NCBI GenBank assembly: GCA_029339195.1
Contig: JAPTJF010000005.1
Span: forward strand, 434,001-498,000
Reading direction: 5' to 3'
Length of the DNA stretch: 64,000 nt
From: Micractinium sp. NFX-FRZ
Lineage: Eukaryota; Chlorophyta; Trebouxiophyceae; Chlorellales; Chlorellaceae
The position numbers were made by a program, and so were the translations under genes. The notes beneath the pieces were generated by a model that saw only the letters and a program-made list of their open reading frames with translations, did no database searches and was not told the origin of the DNA. Below, piece after piece: positions 1 to 10,409 of the stretch (the first letter of the stretch is position 1; each line of letters begins with the position of its first letter).

Positions 1-469
1 CCGCAGGTGCGATGGCGGGACAGTGCAGCTGGGTGTCCCGCAGGGTGATGGGGGTCTCAGCAACTGGCAGGTTTGGGGGCGTCTGGCGGTGGCTTGGGGG
101 GGGGGGCCTTCAAGCCCTCCCAGAGCCACCCTTGCTAAAAGCCAAGCACTCGGTTGCTCGCCACCCTCCTGCACTTCGGCCAGGCCATCTGCTGCCCTGC
201 ATCCGCCCTGGACGCACGTGTCCGCCTCCGCTCTTGCTCGCCCACCCCTGTGCCCTCGGGCTCAGGGGGCGGCAGCGGCTGTGAAAGCAACTCATTGCAC
301 TGCCCCCTTGCCGTCCTTGCCGTCCCGTACCCCATACCCCTTCCCCATCCCCTCATGTTTGCACCCTGGCGGGGCGGTGGCAGCCATGACGCAGCTGCAC
401 GCTCGGTCAACCCAACATCCTGCACACTTGCCCGCTCGCCCATCCCTCTCCGACTGCCCGTACTTGCAG

Positions 470-625
470 GCTGACGGCGCGGCGGCGGCAATGAAGCAGC
501 TCATTGCTCTGGGGCGTGTGGGGGCGCCTGAGGAGGCGGCTGGTGCCATGCTCATGCTGGCCAGCCCTTATGCCAGCTACATCACCGGTCAAGCGGTGGA
601 GGTGACCGGCGGCGGCTGGCTCTGA
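470..625 (+). CDS. SDR-family oxidoreductase, C-terminal exon (5' part lies outside the window)
   Basis: This is the terminal exon of a short-chain dehydrogenase/reductase. It follows an acceptor ending TTGCAG at 464-469, opens in phase 0 and stops at 623-625. The visible end reads ALGRVGAPEEAAGAMLMLAS, then SYITGQAVEVTGGGWL, the standard C-terminus of classical SDRs, where the ITGQ...DGG/TGGG segment closes the Rossmann core. The catalytic Ser-Tyr-Lys and the cofactor motif lie upstream of the window, so substrate and cofactor cannot be named. Bases 1-44 could hold the end of the preceding exon: an open frame runs into a possible donor GTGATG at 45 with matching phase, but this is weak. Its C-terminus differs from that of the complete FabG at 12659-16397, so it is a different SDR. 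The family call is secure; the specific function is unknown. Confidence 0.8.
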   Translation, partial: ADGAAAAMKQLIALGRVGAPEEAAGAMLMLASPYASYITGQAVEVTGGGWL

Positions 626-1213
626 CCCCGCCGGCACCCCCGGAGCAGCCTGCCTCTGCCCCGCCGCAATTCTCTGAGCAGCCTGGCTCTGACCTCACTA
701 CCGCTCTGTGAGCTGGCTGGATCAGGGGACGTGTGCCATGTCAGCTTGGTGTTCTTGTCTTGCAAAGCAAAGCGAGGCAAGGCAGTGCTACGGCTGCCCA
801 GCTTGTAAAGTCAGGGAGCGCATGATTCAGTGGGAAGGCGGTGGAGGAAGCTGTGGTGCGGAGGCTGTCACATTGGGGTAAAAGCAGTGCAGAGGGAGTG
901 TCTCACAGAAGGGGAAGAGCAATGCGCCACACAGCTGGGACGACCCACGGTGGGTGGGTACGTAGAGCAATGCTGCTTCTGAGCTTCTTACTAAAGACGT
1001 AATCCGATCGAAATACGTCCGGGTCGTTTTGTTTTGCACTGCAGGACGGTGCACCTGGGCATGTGTCGTGCGCATGCTGGAGAGGGGGGGCTGTGATGGA
1101 AGGTCGGTACAGACAGAAGTGTGCGATTGCTGGAGGGTTTGTAACGAGAGGTCTGTTGCACATGCAGGGAAGCGATGCAACAAGCAGGGCTGGCACCCAA
1201 CCGGCGCCACCGC
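626..1213. other. Convergent intergenic stretch, no gene seen
   Basis: This is 3' flank of the SDR gene on the plus strand and of the first SBP gene on the minus strand. It contains no open frame with family similarity and no splice-supported exon. A candidate poly(A) signal for the SDR gene lies at 804-808. Confidence 0.6.
804..808 (+). terminator. Candidate UGUAA poly(A) signal of the SDR gene
   Basis: TGTAA is the usual near-upstream poly(A) signal in chlorophyte mRNAs. This copy lies 179 bases past the SDR stop codon, with none nearer. Confidence 0.4.
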
Positions 1214-1731
1214 TCAGCTGCAGGGTGGTGTCATGCTGGCCTGTTCGGCGGCGTGCTGCGAAGCACCCGCCATTGCCTGCAGCACTCTCAGCAGCTGCTC
1301 TGCGAGCGCCCCCTGCCCAGCATCAGGCTGAGCTGGCGATGTGGGCACTGCCGGCTGGGCCCCAGCCAAGGCCACCCAAGGGGCCGCTGCTGCTGCCGCC
1401 ACTGGTGCAGGGTCAGCAAAGGGGCTGGGCAGCGGCAGCTGCTGCCAAGGCAGCTGGATGCTGGGCACAAGCATCCCCGGTGACTGCACCACTGCCGCCA
1501 AGTGCCGGTAGTAGGCCGTTTGAAGGGCTGCTGCATGCTGCTGGCGCTGCACCTCCAGCTGGCAAAGCGCTGTGAGCAGCGCTGCGGGCGCCAGGCGCTG
1601 CAGCCCATCAGTGACCAGCCCAGGCCCGGCAAAGCCCAGCAGGGCAGGCTGGGACCGCACAAGGGGTGGCAGCAGGGCTGCGCCCGCCTGGCCAGCAGTG
1701 AGCGGATATGGGAAGCAGCTGAGCTGGGATG

Positions 1732-1766
<35 letters not shown>

Positions 1767-3314
1767 AGCAGCAGTTCCAGGCTGCCTGCCTCCTGGCGCT
1801 TGCGCTTGAGGCCCCTCTGGGGCATCGCGGCCTGCCCATGCTGCTGTGCCCCCTCCTGCCGCTGCCCCTCGCCTTCCGGCGACAGCCTTAGCGCCGGCTG
1901 CTGCTGCGGCGGGGGTGCACCAGGCGGGGCCAGGGAGCCGGGCGGCTGCAGAGACGGCATGGAGAGGGCGAGCAGCAGCTGGTGTACCTGCTGCTGCGCC
2001 TGCTGTGCCTGCTGCGCCTGCTGAGCTGCCGCCGCCTGCGATGCGCTGGCGCCGGCCTGCTGCCAGAGGTCCGCCAAGCTAATAGATGTGCTAGCCGAGC
2101 TGTGCATGCTCAGCTGCGGCCCGAGGAACGCCGGCTGCTCCTGCCGTTGCTGCTGCAGTGGCGGGGCCGTCGGTGACGCCGCCAGCTGCGTCAGCTGCTG
2201 CTGCACTTGCGTCTGCGGCGGCAGGAGCGGCAGCTGGGTCACCGGCGGCCGCAAACTCAGACCCTGCTGCTGCACAGCCTCCAGTGCCACATGCCGCTGC
2301 TCATTCTGCGCTTGCGCCTGCTGCTGCCACAGCTGCGCCTCACAGTGCTCTGCAAGGACCGCTGGAGCAGCTGCCGGCGAGCTTCCGCCCGCTGCGCCAG
2401 CGGCCACACATGCCAGCAGGGGAACGTGCTGCCGTCTGGCCCCCTCCTGGTTTGATGTAGTGTGAGGCCCCTCCAGCTCCCTGCCGCTGCTGTGGTCTGC
2501 ATCACTGCCGCTGCTGCCGCCGCCGCCGGCAGCGCCCTGCTGGCGCCTGCGCCGCAGCTTCCGCCTGCGGGCTGCGTGGTAGGCTAGTTGCGTGCGGCAG
2601 CTGCGCTGCGCGCCGTCGAAATCGCACAGTGCGTGGAAGCGGCCGCACTGCAGGCAGGCATGGGGGGCCGGCGGAAGGGAGGGCGCAGCGCATGCTGAGA
2701 CGCAGGCGCAGGCGCAGGCAGCTGTGGGGGGGGCCGGGGTCTTGAGAGCGCCAGTCTGGGCAAGTGTGTGCAGTTCAAGAGGAAGAGTGCAGGGGGTGAG
2801 TGAGCACAGGCTGCTCAAGTGCATGCAGCTTGCTTGCCAGTGAGTGCATGCGCAGGGCATGCGCTGATCAAGTGGCAGCCCACCTGCTGGCAGAAGCGGC
2901 TGGGCACTCCTCCCCGGTCCACCGCGTCTGCTGCCGAGTGCTCTCTGCACACCTTGTAGCGCTGCGGCAGTGGCATGTGGATGGGGCACGGGAGTGGGCG
3001 GGGTGGAGGGCTTCCAGAGCATCCCCCAGGGGGAATCCGGAGACGTGCAATTGGCTGCCACCGCCGCGGCGTGCGGCACTGGGGCTGCCGACGGCACCTG
3101 CCGGCGCGGCACTACAGAGGTCAGGACCACCTGTGTACCATTCCAGCCAGCCCGCCGCGCCGGCATCCTGTCGCCCCCGCTGGCTCAGCTGCTTACTCAC
3201 CCGAAAGAACGCGGCAAGCTGCTGCAAGTTGCAGCCACAGACCTGGCAGGCTCTTGTCACAGCGCACCGCGGGTGCGCCATCGGCACGTCTGAGCCATGG
3301 TCTGATCTTTCCAT
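1214..3314 (-). CDS. SBP-box transcription factor, copy 1
   Basis: Predicted nuclear DNA-binding protein of 541 aa. Exons (minus strand): 3314-3201, 2961-2884 and 2647-1214; phase is 0 at both junctions. The SBP domain is split over all three exons. Exon 1 carries CQVCGCNLQQLAAFFR, exon 2 starts RYKVCREHSAADAV and ends RFCQQ, and exon 3 opens CGRFHALCDFDGAQRSC and ends in the basic run RRRKLRRRR. These give both zinc sites (the Cys residues plus VCxxH; CQQC, FH and SC) and the overlapping nuclear localisation signal. The family binds GTAC-core promoter sites. The other roughly 430 residues are Gln/Ala/Pro-rich with a pure Gln run of about a dozen near 1730-1765, and resemble an activation domain. 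The start was taken at MERSDHGSD, close to the domain; an in-frame ATG at 3479 is possible. It lies head to tail with a paralogue at 4390-6757. Targets are unknown; copper or nutrient control as in algal CRR1 is only one possibility. Confidence 0.9.
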
Positions 3315-4389
3315 GATTGGGTGGAAGTGGCCGCGCGGTGTCCTGGCCGCGGTACGTGCAGACGCCGGTGCCAGCCTGGAGACGCTCGACTCGAGCGTCT
3401 CGCAAACACACAAATAAAGGGCGCAAACGGACGTAGGTGCTTCAGGTGGCGGTATGGGAGCTTGTGAGTTGGTCGTCATGGGACGGATGGTTGCAAATGC
3501 CAGTCACTGCTGACTCCCCGGCAGCTCCCTGGGGTAGGACGCTCCCTTTCCCAACAGCCCACACAACTACGAACACGCTTGACGGCGCAATGTGCACACC
3601 AAACCAGAGACACGGAAGGTGGCGCCTCTCATGAGGGGAAACCCAGGTGACACCTTCCGTCGGGGTCCCTCAGCCAGGCTGGTATCCCAGGTGGTGCGGC
3701 AGCGCCAGCGAGGCATTGCATGGGGGTGGTGCTAACCTCCGCTTGGGCGCCTGCCCAGGGCTGCCAGCATGCGCATGTGAGCCACAATTGGTTTACGCGG
3801 CGAGGTACCTTGATAAGATGAAACAGTCAAATGCCATCAGGGGAAGGAGAGTGCCTGGACTGGGAGTGTGCGCAGGCGCCAGCTCAGCTTGAACGTGTGC
3901 AAACTGCACATGCATCGGGCATGCATCACAGAGCAGACAAGGTGGCCGTACGGATAAGCAGTGCAGGTAGTGAAGGTGGGGCTGGATGCAGGGCAGGGTG
4001 CAAGGGAATAGAGGAGAGGAATGGGAATGTTGTGATGCGGTGGTGTCGTGCGCTGTTGCTGACATCGAGTTGTGTTTTAGGGTCGAGCAGCAGCGCAGGG
4101 GAGGCGGGGCTCAGTGCAGGGAGAGTTGCAAAATGGGAACACAGGGCAGGTGATGGCGGGAAATGTTGGATGTTTGTGGCTTGACTTGGAAAGGGATGGG
4201 GGGAGAGGTAGTGCGGGGCATGAGAAGGGGGTCAGGTGTTTAAAACAGGTGCCCAAGGTGTGTGCAAGAAATTCGAGGACAATGTGGAAATTCGTCAAAC
4301 GAGTAGGGAAATGATGGGTTGTTCAGTGGAGGAAATAGGTGGATGCAGCTACCACAGTATGTGTTGAAGCTCTCTCATCCAGCTGCCGC
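3315..4389. other. Intergenic: upstream of SBP copy 1, downstream of SBP copy 2
   Basis: No coding exon is supported here. It holds the palindrome at 3379-3401, a GTAC core near 3351 (GCGGTACGTG, the kind of site SBP domains bind) and otherwise unremarkable A/T-richer sequence. It should contain the promoter of SBP copy 1 and the 3' UTR of SBP copy 2. Confidence 0.5.
3379..3401. repeat. Perfect 23-bp palindrome upstream of SBP copy 1
   Basis: Two 11-base arms, GAGACGCTCGA and TCGAGCGTCTC, are exact reverse complements separated by a single C. The element lies 65-87 bases upstream of the chosen SBP start codon. It could fold as a hairpin in the 5' leader or be a dimeric protein-binding site. 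Confidence 0.85.
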
Positions 4390-6757
4390 TCAGCTGCTGC
4401 CATGCTGCTGCCCCTGCGTCAGCTGAAGCAGAAGGTGGGCAAGGTTGCCCGGGGCGTGGGTCCCCACCGGCCGTGCCACTGGGCGCACCACGGGCGCCGG
4501 CAACTGCTGGGGGTGCTGCGCCTGCTGCTGCCCGGAAGCAAGCAGCAGGCGCTGCAACCGCTCGGTGCTTCCGCCCAGCGCCCGCAGCAGCAGCTCAGGC
4601 CCACTAGAGCCTGGGTTGGCGTCGAGCCCCAGACCCGGAACTGGCAGCCCCCCCAGCTGACGCCCCCATGCCGGCAGCGCAGGAGGCGGCGGCGGCAGTG
4701 GCTGCTGAGCAGACAGCTGTGCGACCAGCCGTCGCTGGCGGGCTTCCAGCTCTGACACCAGCTGCCACAGGCGCAGCAGCTGGGCAAGGGTGATAGCAGG
4801 GGGGAGTGGGCGGGGCGCGCGGGCCTCCTCAGGCTCCGCCCCCGCCTCCTGCTGCCACTTGCGCTTCCGCAGCTGCTCTGCCACCCCTGCTGTGCCAGGC
4901 GCAGCTGCCTGCTGCACCTGCTGTGCCTGCTGCACCCCGGGCCGCTGTGCAGCAGAGGGTGGGCAAGTGGGGTTGCCAGGCCCCTGCGCTTGCGCCTGGG
5001 CTGCCGCCGTAGGCTGCGCCGCCGCGGTGACCTGTTGCGCGGCTGCCGCGGCCGGCTGCGGGGCTGCTCCGGCCGAGTGTGGCGCCGCCGTGACGTCCTG
5101 TGGGTCCGCTGTGGCTGGCCGTTGGGCTGCTGTCGGGCTGCATTGTGCCGGCAGCACGCCCCAATGGCTGCTGCAGCTCTTGAGGCCCTCAGTGCTGCGC
5201 TGCCATGCCACCGGGTCTGGCTGCACGCCCGCCAGCAGCAACTGCTGCAGCAGCGCGGACGGCCCGTGCGCTGGCGGCAGCACCTGCTGGTAGGTGCCGT
5301 GCTGGCACTGCTGCTGGAGCTGCTGCTGCTGCGCCGCCGGGCGCTGTGGTGACGGTGGCGGCAGCGTGTTGTGCTGCTGCTCTTGCTGCTGCTGCTGCTG
5401 CTGTGGGGGGTCCGATGCTGCCAGCGGGGCCTGCTGGAGTCTCTCACTAGACTCCGGGCAAATCGTGTCTAGCCATGCCAGCTTAGGGCGCCCTGCCGGC
5501 TGCTGCTGCCTTTGCAGAGGCTGGTCCCACCATTTGCTGTGTTCCTCCCGCTGCGCCCAAGCCTTCCGCGGCCACTCCGCCGCTTGTTCCTCCTGCTGCT
5601 CCTGTTGCTGCTGCTCCTGCTGCTGCTGCTCCTGCTGCTCCTGTTCCTGCAGCTCCTGCTGCTGCTGCTGCTCCTGCTGCTGCTGCAGCTCTTGCTGCTC
5701 CTGTTCCTGCAGCTCCTGCTGCTGCTGCTGCCGGTCCGCTGGCGGCATGGGCTGCGCTTGGGCCCCCCGCTGTGCATGCTGCGCCTGCTCCTCCTGCTGG
5801 CTTGCCTCGCTGGCGCTGTTTGCCAGCAGCCTTAGCAGCCTGCTGCCCTCCTCCTCCCCCTGCCCCTTCTGCTCCCCCAGCGACACTGTGCCGCTGCTGT
5901 GTGAGGGAGGGAAGGCCGCCGCCTGCTGCTCGCTGCCGCTGCTTCTCAATGCGCAGCTGCTGGTGCCCAGCGGCAGCAGACTATGGTGCTCCTGCCCGGC
6001 ACGCCGCTCCCGCTGCTGTGCCGCGTGGCAGGCCAGCGGCTCGCGGCAGCTACTGTGGTCGCCGGCAAACGCGGCCAGCTCGTGGAAGCAACGGCACTGC
6101 AGGGGGGAGAGGGGAGGGTGGAAGGGCGGCGGGAGTGGTTGGGTGGGGCGGGCGGGCTTGAGGGCACAGGGAAGAGGCTCTGAGAGGGCCCTCTTGGTTG
6201 CAGGGCAGCTGACCGCTACTGTGGTGTGGATGGCGTGTGCCAGGCAGCGCACCTGCTGGCAGAATCGCTGAGCCACTCCCTCCAGCTGGACTTCTCTCGC
6301 TGTGGCGTGCTGCAGGCAGACGCGGTACGTCTGCACTGGGAGGGCAAGGGGCGATAGGCGGCGGCCTGTGGCTGTAAAGGGAGACTTGAAGCGTGAAGTC
6401 TGTGAGGGAGACATAACCCTAGAAGGCCTCAGGGAGAAGGGTTAGATGCACCATGACGGCTGCAACTCCTGAGAACTGGGATGCCAAACCTCGACTGCAG
6501 GGTGCAGCGCCTGTCCTGCCTGCAGCGGTTGGCAACGGCTGCCGCCCGGGACAGCGCCGCACTAGCAGGGCAGTCACGGGTTCCCTTCCTGCGCCCGGGG
6601 CCCTGCTCGCCTGGTAGAATCCGCCCAGACATGTCACGCTGGAGCCGCAGACCGTGCACGAATGCTCCTCTGGCCCGCCACAGTCCTTCACCCGCAAGCA
6701 CGGTGACACCGCCGTGGCGCGACGGGCAGCGGCCGGAGGCCCGCCGCCGCTGCTCAT
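4390..6757 (-). CDS. SBP-box transcription factor, copy 2 (divergent domain)
   Basis: Predicted 643-aa nuclear factor. Exons (minus): 6757-6611, 6330-6253 and 6096-4390. Intron 1 must use a GC donor (CAG|GCGAGC), because only that joins GGFYQ to TYRVCLQHATAREV as the family requires. Exon 2 is 78 bases, exactly the size and position of exon 2 in copy 1, so the two genes are tandem paralogues. Zinc site 2 is intact (FCQQ, then CRCFHELAAF and SSCRE). Site 1 is altered: where copy 1 has CQVCGC, copy 2 has CTVCGS, so the usual sixth-position Cys is Ser and only the fourth-position Cys remains. The basic tail (AAQQRERRAG) is much weaker than in copy 1. The rest is Gln/Pro/Ala-rich, with imperfect QQQEQQEQ repeats at about 5570-5735. 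It may bind DNA differently from copy 1. The family is sure; function is unknown. Confidence 0.87.
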
Positions 6758-7470
6758 GAACTTCAATAGTGATTTAGTTGCGCGTAAGCAGCGTGCGGCA
6801 GTTGTTCCGGTGCGAGTGCGAGCAAGCTTGCCCAGGAAGGGCCAGACAAGGCCTCCGGCGCGTGGCACGAACTTGGTGGGTTTCGAAGGGCGGCAAGGTT
6901 GATCGGAGTGCGACCTTGGAAGGCCAAGGGAAGGCTTGCCGGCGTCAACTCTTGCAAAAACCTGCCAAGCTGGCGCAGCTTCCAGTACTATTTTCTCCTT
7001 GGCGCATAGAAGTGGCTGGCGTCTTGCTGCAAAGAGGCCGGAAGTGGGTAAAAACACATTGAGAACGACGGTGGGCAGCTGGGGCACTCCAACTGAGGTG
7101 GCCATTGACAGCTGTCAGCAACAGGAACTGCAGGGCAGGTACAAGTCTGACTGCTGTTGCTAATGACATGAACACAACTGGCACGGCAACATGAAACCCC
7201 TCATCAATCTGGTCTCCGCACCAGTTACCGTTGGATGAGGACAGTTGCAGCGGCGGGACCGCCGCAGGCTCACTGCAGGCAGGCAGCTCCGATGCAAGCA
7301 GGACTGCCGACAACAAAGAAGCCCGCAAAGGGGCTTCCGTGCCCAGGGTCGGCTGAGCGCAGGCTCTGCACAGCCGTCCAGCTGTTCAGCCGTGCTGCCT
7401 GGGCACCCGGCTGCCGCATGCCTCCCAGCAGCATTGCACAGGTGCCGGCGTTCCACCGCCAGCTCTCGCC
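6758..7470. other. Intergenic between SBP copy 2 and the fibrillin gene
   Basis: Both neighbours are on the minus strand, so this should hold the SBP copy 2 promoter and the fibrillin 3' UTR. An open frame extends the SBP copy 2 N-terminus up to an ATG at 7105, but it has no family similarity and is probably chance. Nothing else was recognised. Confidence 0.5.
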
Positions 7471-9645
7471 TCACACCACGCCGCTCTCCAGCTCCCACTT
7501 TGGCGTGGTGCGCGCCCACACGGCGATGCCGCCGCCCCGCCCGCGGGCGCAGATGATGCGGTCGTCAACATAGTAGAACACGAAGAAGGGCGACGCCTTG
7601 TCGCGCTTGAAGGTGCTGCAAGGGACGAATGCAGGCGCAGGGAGGCGGGCAGGTGGGCGGGGAGGCGGGGCGCGGGACGCGGCGCAGCACAAAGGGCGGG
7701 CGAGGTGGGCGGTAGCGCTGCAGACTGTCTGCTGCCAGGCCAGCGGCAACTGCCAGCTGCCTCTTCGCCTAGCCGCCCTCACCGTGTACCGGCCCCGTGA
7801 GAACCCAACCAGCCAGCCCACCCTCGAACGCTTCTCCCGGCCCCACTTGCTTCCCTGCCCCGCTCCCACTGCACCCTGGCCTGCCCCGCCCCCTCCCCAG
7901 CCCCGCCCTGCCCACCTGGGGTCCCGCTTGGCTTTCAGAGGGAAGCCTGTCTGCCAGCCGCCTAGGCGCAGGTTCAGCGTGTCGAAATCAAACGCCAGCA
8001 CCTGAAGAGGCAGGGGGGGGACGAGGAGACGGGTGGTGACGGGACGTGTTTGCGTGGAGGGAGAGCAGGCCCCTTTGTACCTACTCCCCAATGCAGCACG
8101 AGGGACGCCATGACGAGCAAAAAGGGTGTGTGCAGCCAACACGTGCGGGTAAGCGTGTGAGCCTGCCCTTGCCCGCGTGGCCCGCCCTCCGCCCTATTGC
8201 ACCGCCCGTGCGCAGCACCCATGCATGGCTGCCGCACCCTGATTGCCCCCATTGTTGAGTGCTGCTCTCTTGGATTCCAACCCCACACACCATGCACTTG
8301 TCATCCACACTCCAGCAAGCCTGCTGGCTGCCTCGTCTGGTCCCACAGTAGCTCAATACAGCGTGTCACCTTGCCCTCCAGGCGGTACGGTCCCTTGAAG
8401 GTGAGGGCAGCAAACCGCCCCAGGTAGATGCCATTCTCAATCTCGTTGCGGGTCGCATCCCACCGCTGGCAGGCTGCAGACCAAGGGGAGCGGGAGGGTG
8501 CGGTGCATTGGTTGCTTGGGCAGGCAGGCGGGCAGGCGGGGCCAATGTGGGCAGGAGCGAGCGGGAAGGGCAGAGGCGGCAGGCGGCCGTGAAGGAGGCA
8601 GGGGCAGCAGCATTGGCTGGGGCTAGAGGCGCTTGGCGGCTTGGGTGGGTGCGCTGGCAAGCCCTCCCACTTGCACCAGCTGCCTGCCAGGGCTGTGTGT
8701 CCCGCGCCCGCCTGACCCCCCACACGGCTGCCTGCCCGCTGTAATCCCGCAACAGCAGGCGGGCGGGCAGCCATGTGGGGGGTTTATAAAGCACAGCAAA
8801 CAAAGTGCCACACATACCCCCACCGTGCTATTGCCCGCCCGCTGGCATCACAATCGCAGCCGGCCCCACACTCGTGCCCTCCCCCGCAGCCGGCCCCACA
8901 CTCGTGCCCTCCCCCGCAGCCGGCCCCACACTCCTGCCCTCCCCCGTAGCCGGCCCCACACTCCTGCCCTCCCCCGCACTCCTCCTCCCCGGGCTCGGCC
9001 GCTCATGCAGCCCCACCTGTAAGTGGGAAGTAGGCGCCTCCTCCCTTGCTGCTGCCGCCCTTCTTCAGCGCATCCTGCACCTGCTTGGTTCCAGACGTGA
9101 ACACCAGCCGCCAGCGGTTGCCTGGCGTGGCGGTGCCTCCAATGATCGCATCCCAGTCAGCAGCCGGCTGCACCTTGGCTTGTTCCAGCTGGCGCAGCGC
9201 GCTGAACACGGCTGTCGGTGGCACGCTCTGGTCTGCGCTGGCCTTCAGGAGCACGTCCACCGCTGCACCCACCGCAGGTTGTGCCGCCGCCGCTGCAGAG
9301 CTGCTGCTGCTGCTGGCGCCCGCGGAGGCTTGCAGACGCAGATGTCTGTGGATGTGGTTGGTCACAGGGATGAGGGCAGGGTGGGAGGTCCTGGACTTTG
9401 TGTGTTGGAGGGTCAGCGGAAGCGGCAGCACCGGCGCCTGCGGCGGGGCGGAGGGCTGCCAGCTCCTCCCACGGCCCCAGGCCACGCTTGACCCCCGCCA
9501 GGTGTTGTGTAAACTCTCACCTGCGGCTGGGGCGCCAGGGCTGCGGCCCTGCGGGCCTTGGCGACGCGCTTTGGCGCGCTGGTGCTGCTGCAGGGGCTTG
9601 CGCCAGAAGGAAGGCCGGCTGGCTCACTGCTGCCATTGCTGCCAT
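7471..9645 (-). CDS. Plastid lipid-associated protein (PAP/fibrillin family)
   Basis: Fibrillins are plastid proteins of plastoglobules, thylakoids or stroma that bind lipophilic molecules and stabilise lipid structures. Exons (minus): 9645-9521, 9345-9017, 8473-8370, 8001-7916 and 7615-7471; phases close and give 262 aa. The first roughly 45 residues (MAAMAAVSQPAFLL..., rich in Ala, Ser, Arg and Pro) resemble a chloroplast transit peptide. The core shows GNRWRLVFTSG, the hallmark W-R-L-x-[FY]-[ST] strand of the PAP domain, then IENGIYLGRFAALTFKGPYR, a central VLAFDFDTLNLRLGGW strand and a C-terminal strand, FFVFYYVDDRIICARG, leading to GGIAVWAR. Length is normal for short fibrillins. The second intron holds a 30-bp minisatellite. 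The gene is divergent from the 305-aa protein gene. The subfamily was not resolved. Confidence 0.9.
8857..8977. repeat. 30-bp minisatellite, four copies, in fibrillin intron 2
   Basis: The unit GCCGGCCCCACACTCGTGCC followed by CTCCCCCGCA is repeated four times head to tail. The last two copies share a G-to-C change (CTCGTG to CTCCTG), and the third also has GTA for GCA at its end. It is entirely intronic. Confidence 0.9.
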
Positions 9646-10409
9646 TGTGTGGAATGGGAGATGCCGCAAGGGCGCGCGGATCGTCCGCTTGGTCAGTGCA
9701 AACAGGTACTGCACCGTGTACCGCGGTGCGGGGGGCGACGGCGGTTTTGCAGAGCTGGGGGGCACTTATAAAGTCAATGCTATCATAGCTGGGGGTCTTC
9801 CATGTACTCGTTATATAATTTGGTTGTTGAAACTCTGGTATGGCACAGGTCTTGTTGCCTGCATATGCTGCTGGCCAGCCGACACTGCCCGGCGTCAAGC
9901 ACTGGCTGTGAGCAGCGCTGGCGAGCCCCTAGCCTCCCTTCCCATACACGAACTAGATCACTATAGATGCATGCTCACGGTCTAGTGCTTACTGAAGCAC
10001 GTACATGCATCAAGAGTCGGCAGCTGGCGACGTTTCTTGTTTGACAACGGGCCGGCCGCTGTGCCACGCTGGCGCCGCCCAAATTGTCCGCCCAAAACCA
10101 CCGCATTCCGCCGTCCATATCTCCCTTCTGCGAACCACTGTTCAAGTTGTCTTCTTCCAGGTCTTTGGGCACCAGGTCGGCCCAGCTGTTTCGCAACATT
10201 CGTCGGGCCGCGGAGGTCGTTGTGGCACTTGGCGCCCCCACGCCGGCGTCCGTAAGCTACGGCGAAGCGCTTCTGGTAGGCTGCCGCCGGTCAGCGCCCG
10301 CCGCTGCCACTGAGGCTCACCTGTCGCTGCCTGCCGCCGCCCCGCCCAGCCCCGCCGCATCCGCCTGCGCTCGCTCACCCATCTTTTGGCCATCCCCTTG
10401 CGCAGAGTC
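9646..10409. promoter_or_regulatory. Divergent intergenic region (fibrillin / 305-aa protein)
   Basis: This is shared 5' space for two divergent genes. A/T-rich TATA-like elements lie at 9767-9772 (TATAAA) and 9811-9818 (TTATATAA, palindromic), 122-173 bases upstream of the fibrillin ATG. On the plus side, a good donor (GTAAGC after GCGTCC, near 10250) pairs with the acceptor just before 10406. The 305-aa gene may therefore have a 5' exon, either untranslated or extending the protein from an ATG at 10037. Confidence 0.4.

Noticed and set aside
5294..6271. 325-codon plus-strand frame, extremely Cys-rich, resembling a metallothionein-like protein
   Set aside because: It is the shadow of CAG/CTG repeats coding Gln in SBP copy 2 on the opposite strand (CTG CTG read as TGC TGC).
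8857..8977. Four 30-bp direct repeats resembling a short CRISPR-like array
   Set aside because: Repeats are head to tail with no spacers, and the locus is a nuclear intron. It is a minisatellite.
10037..10255. N-terminal extension of the 305-aa protein from an ATG at 10037
   Set aside because: Phase is compatible through a GTAAGC donor, but the extension is Arg/Pro-rich with no similarity, and MYVPRP is a natural start. Left as a possibility only.
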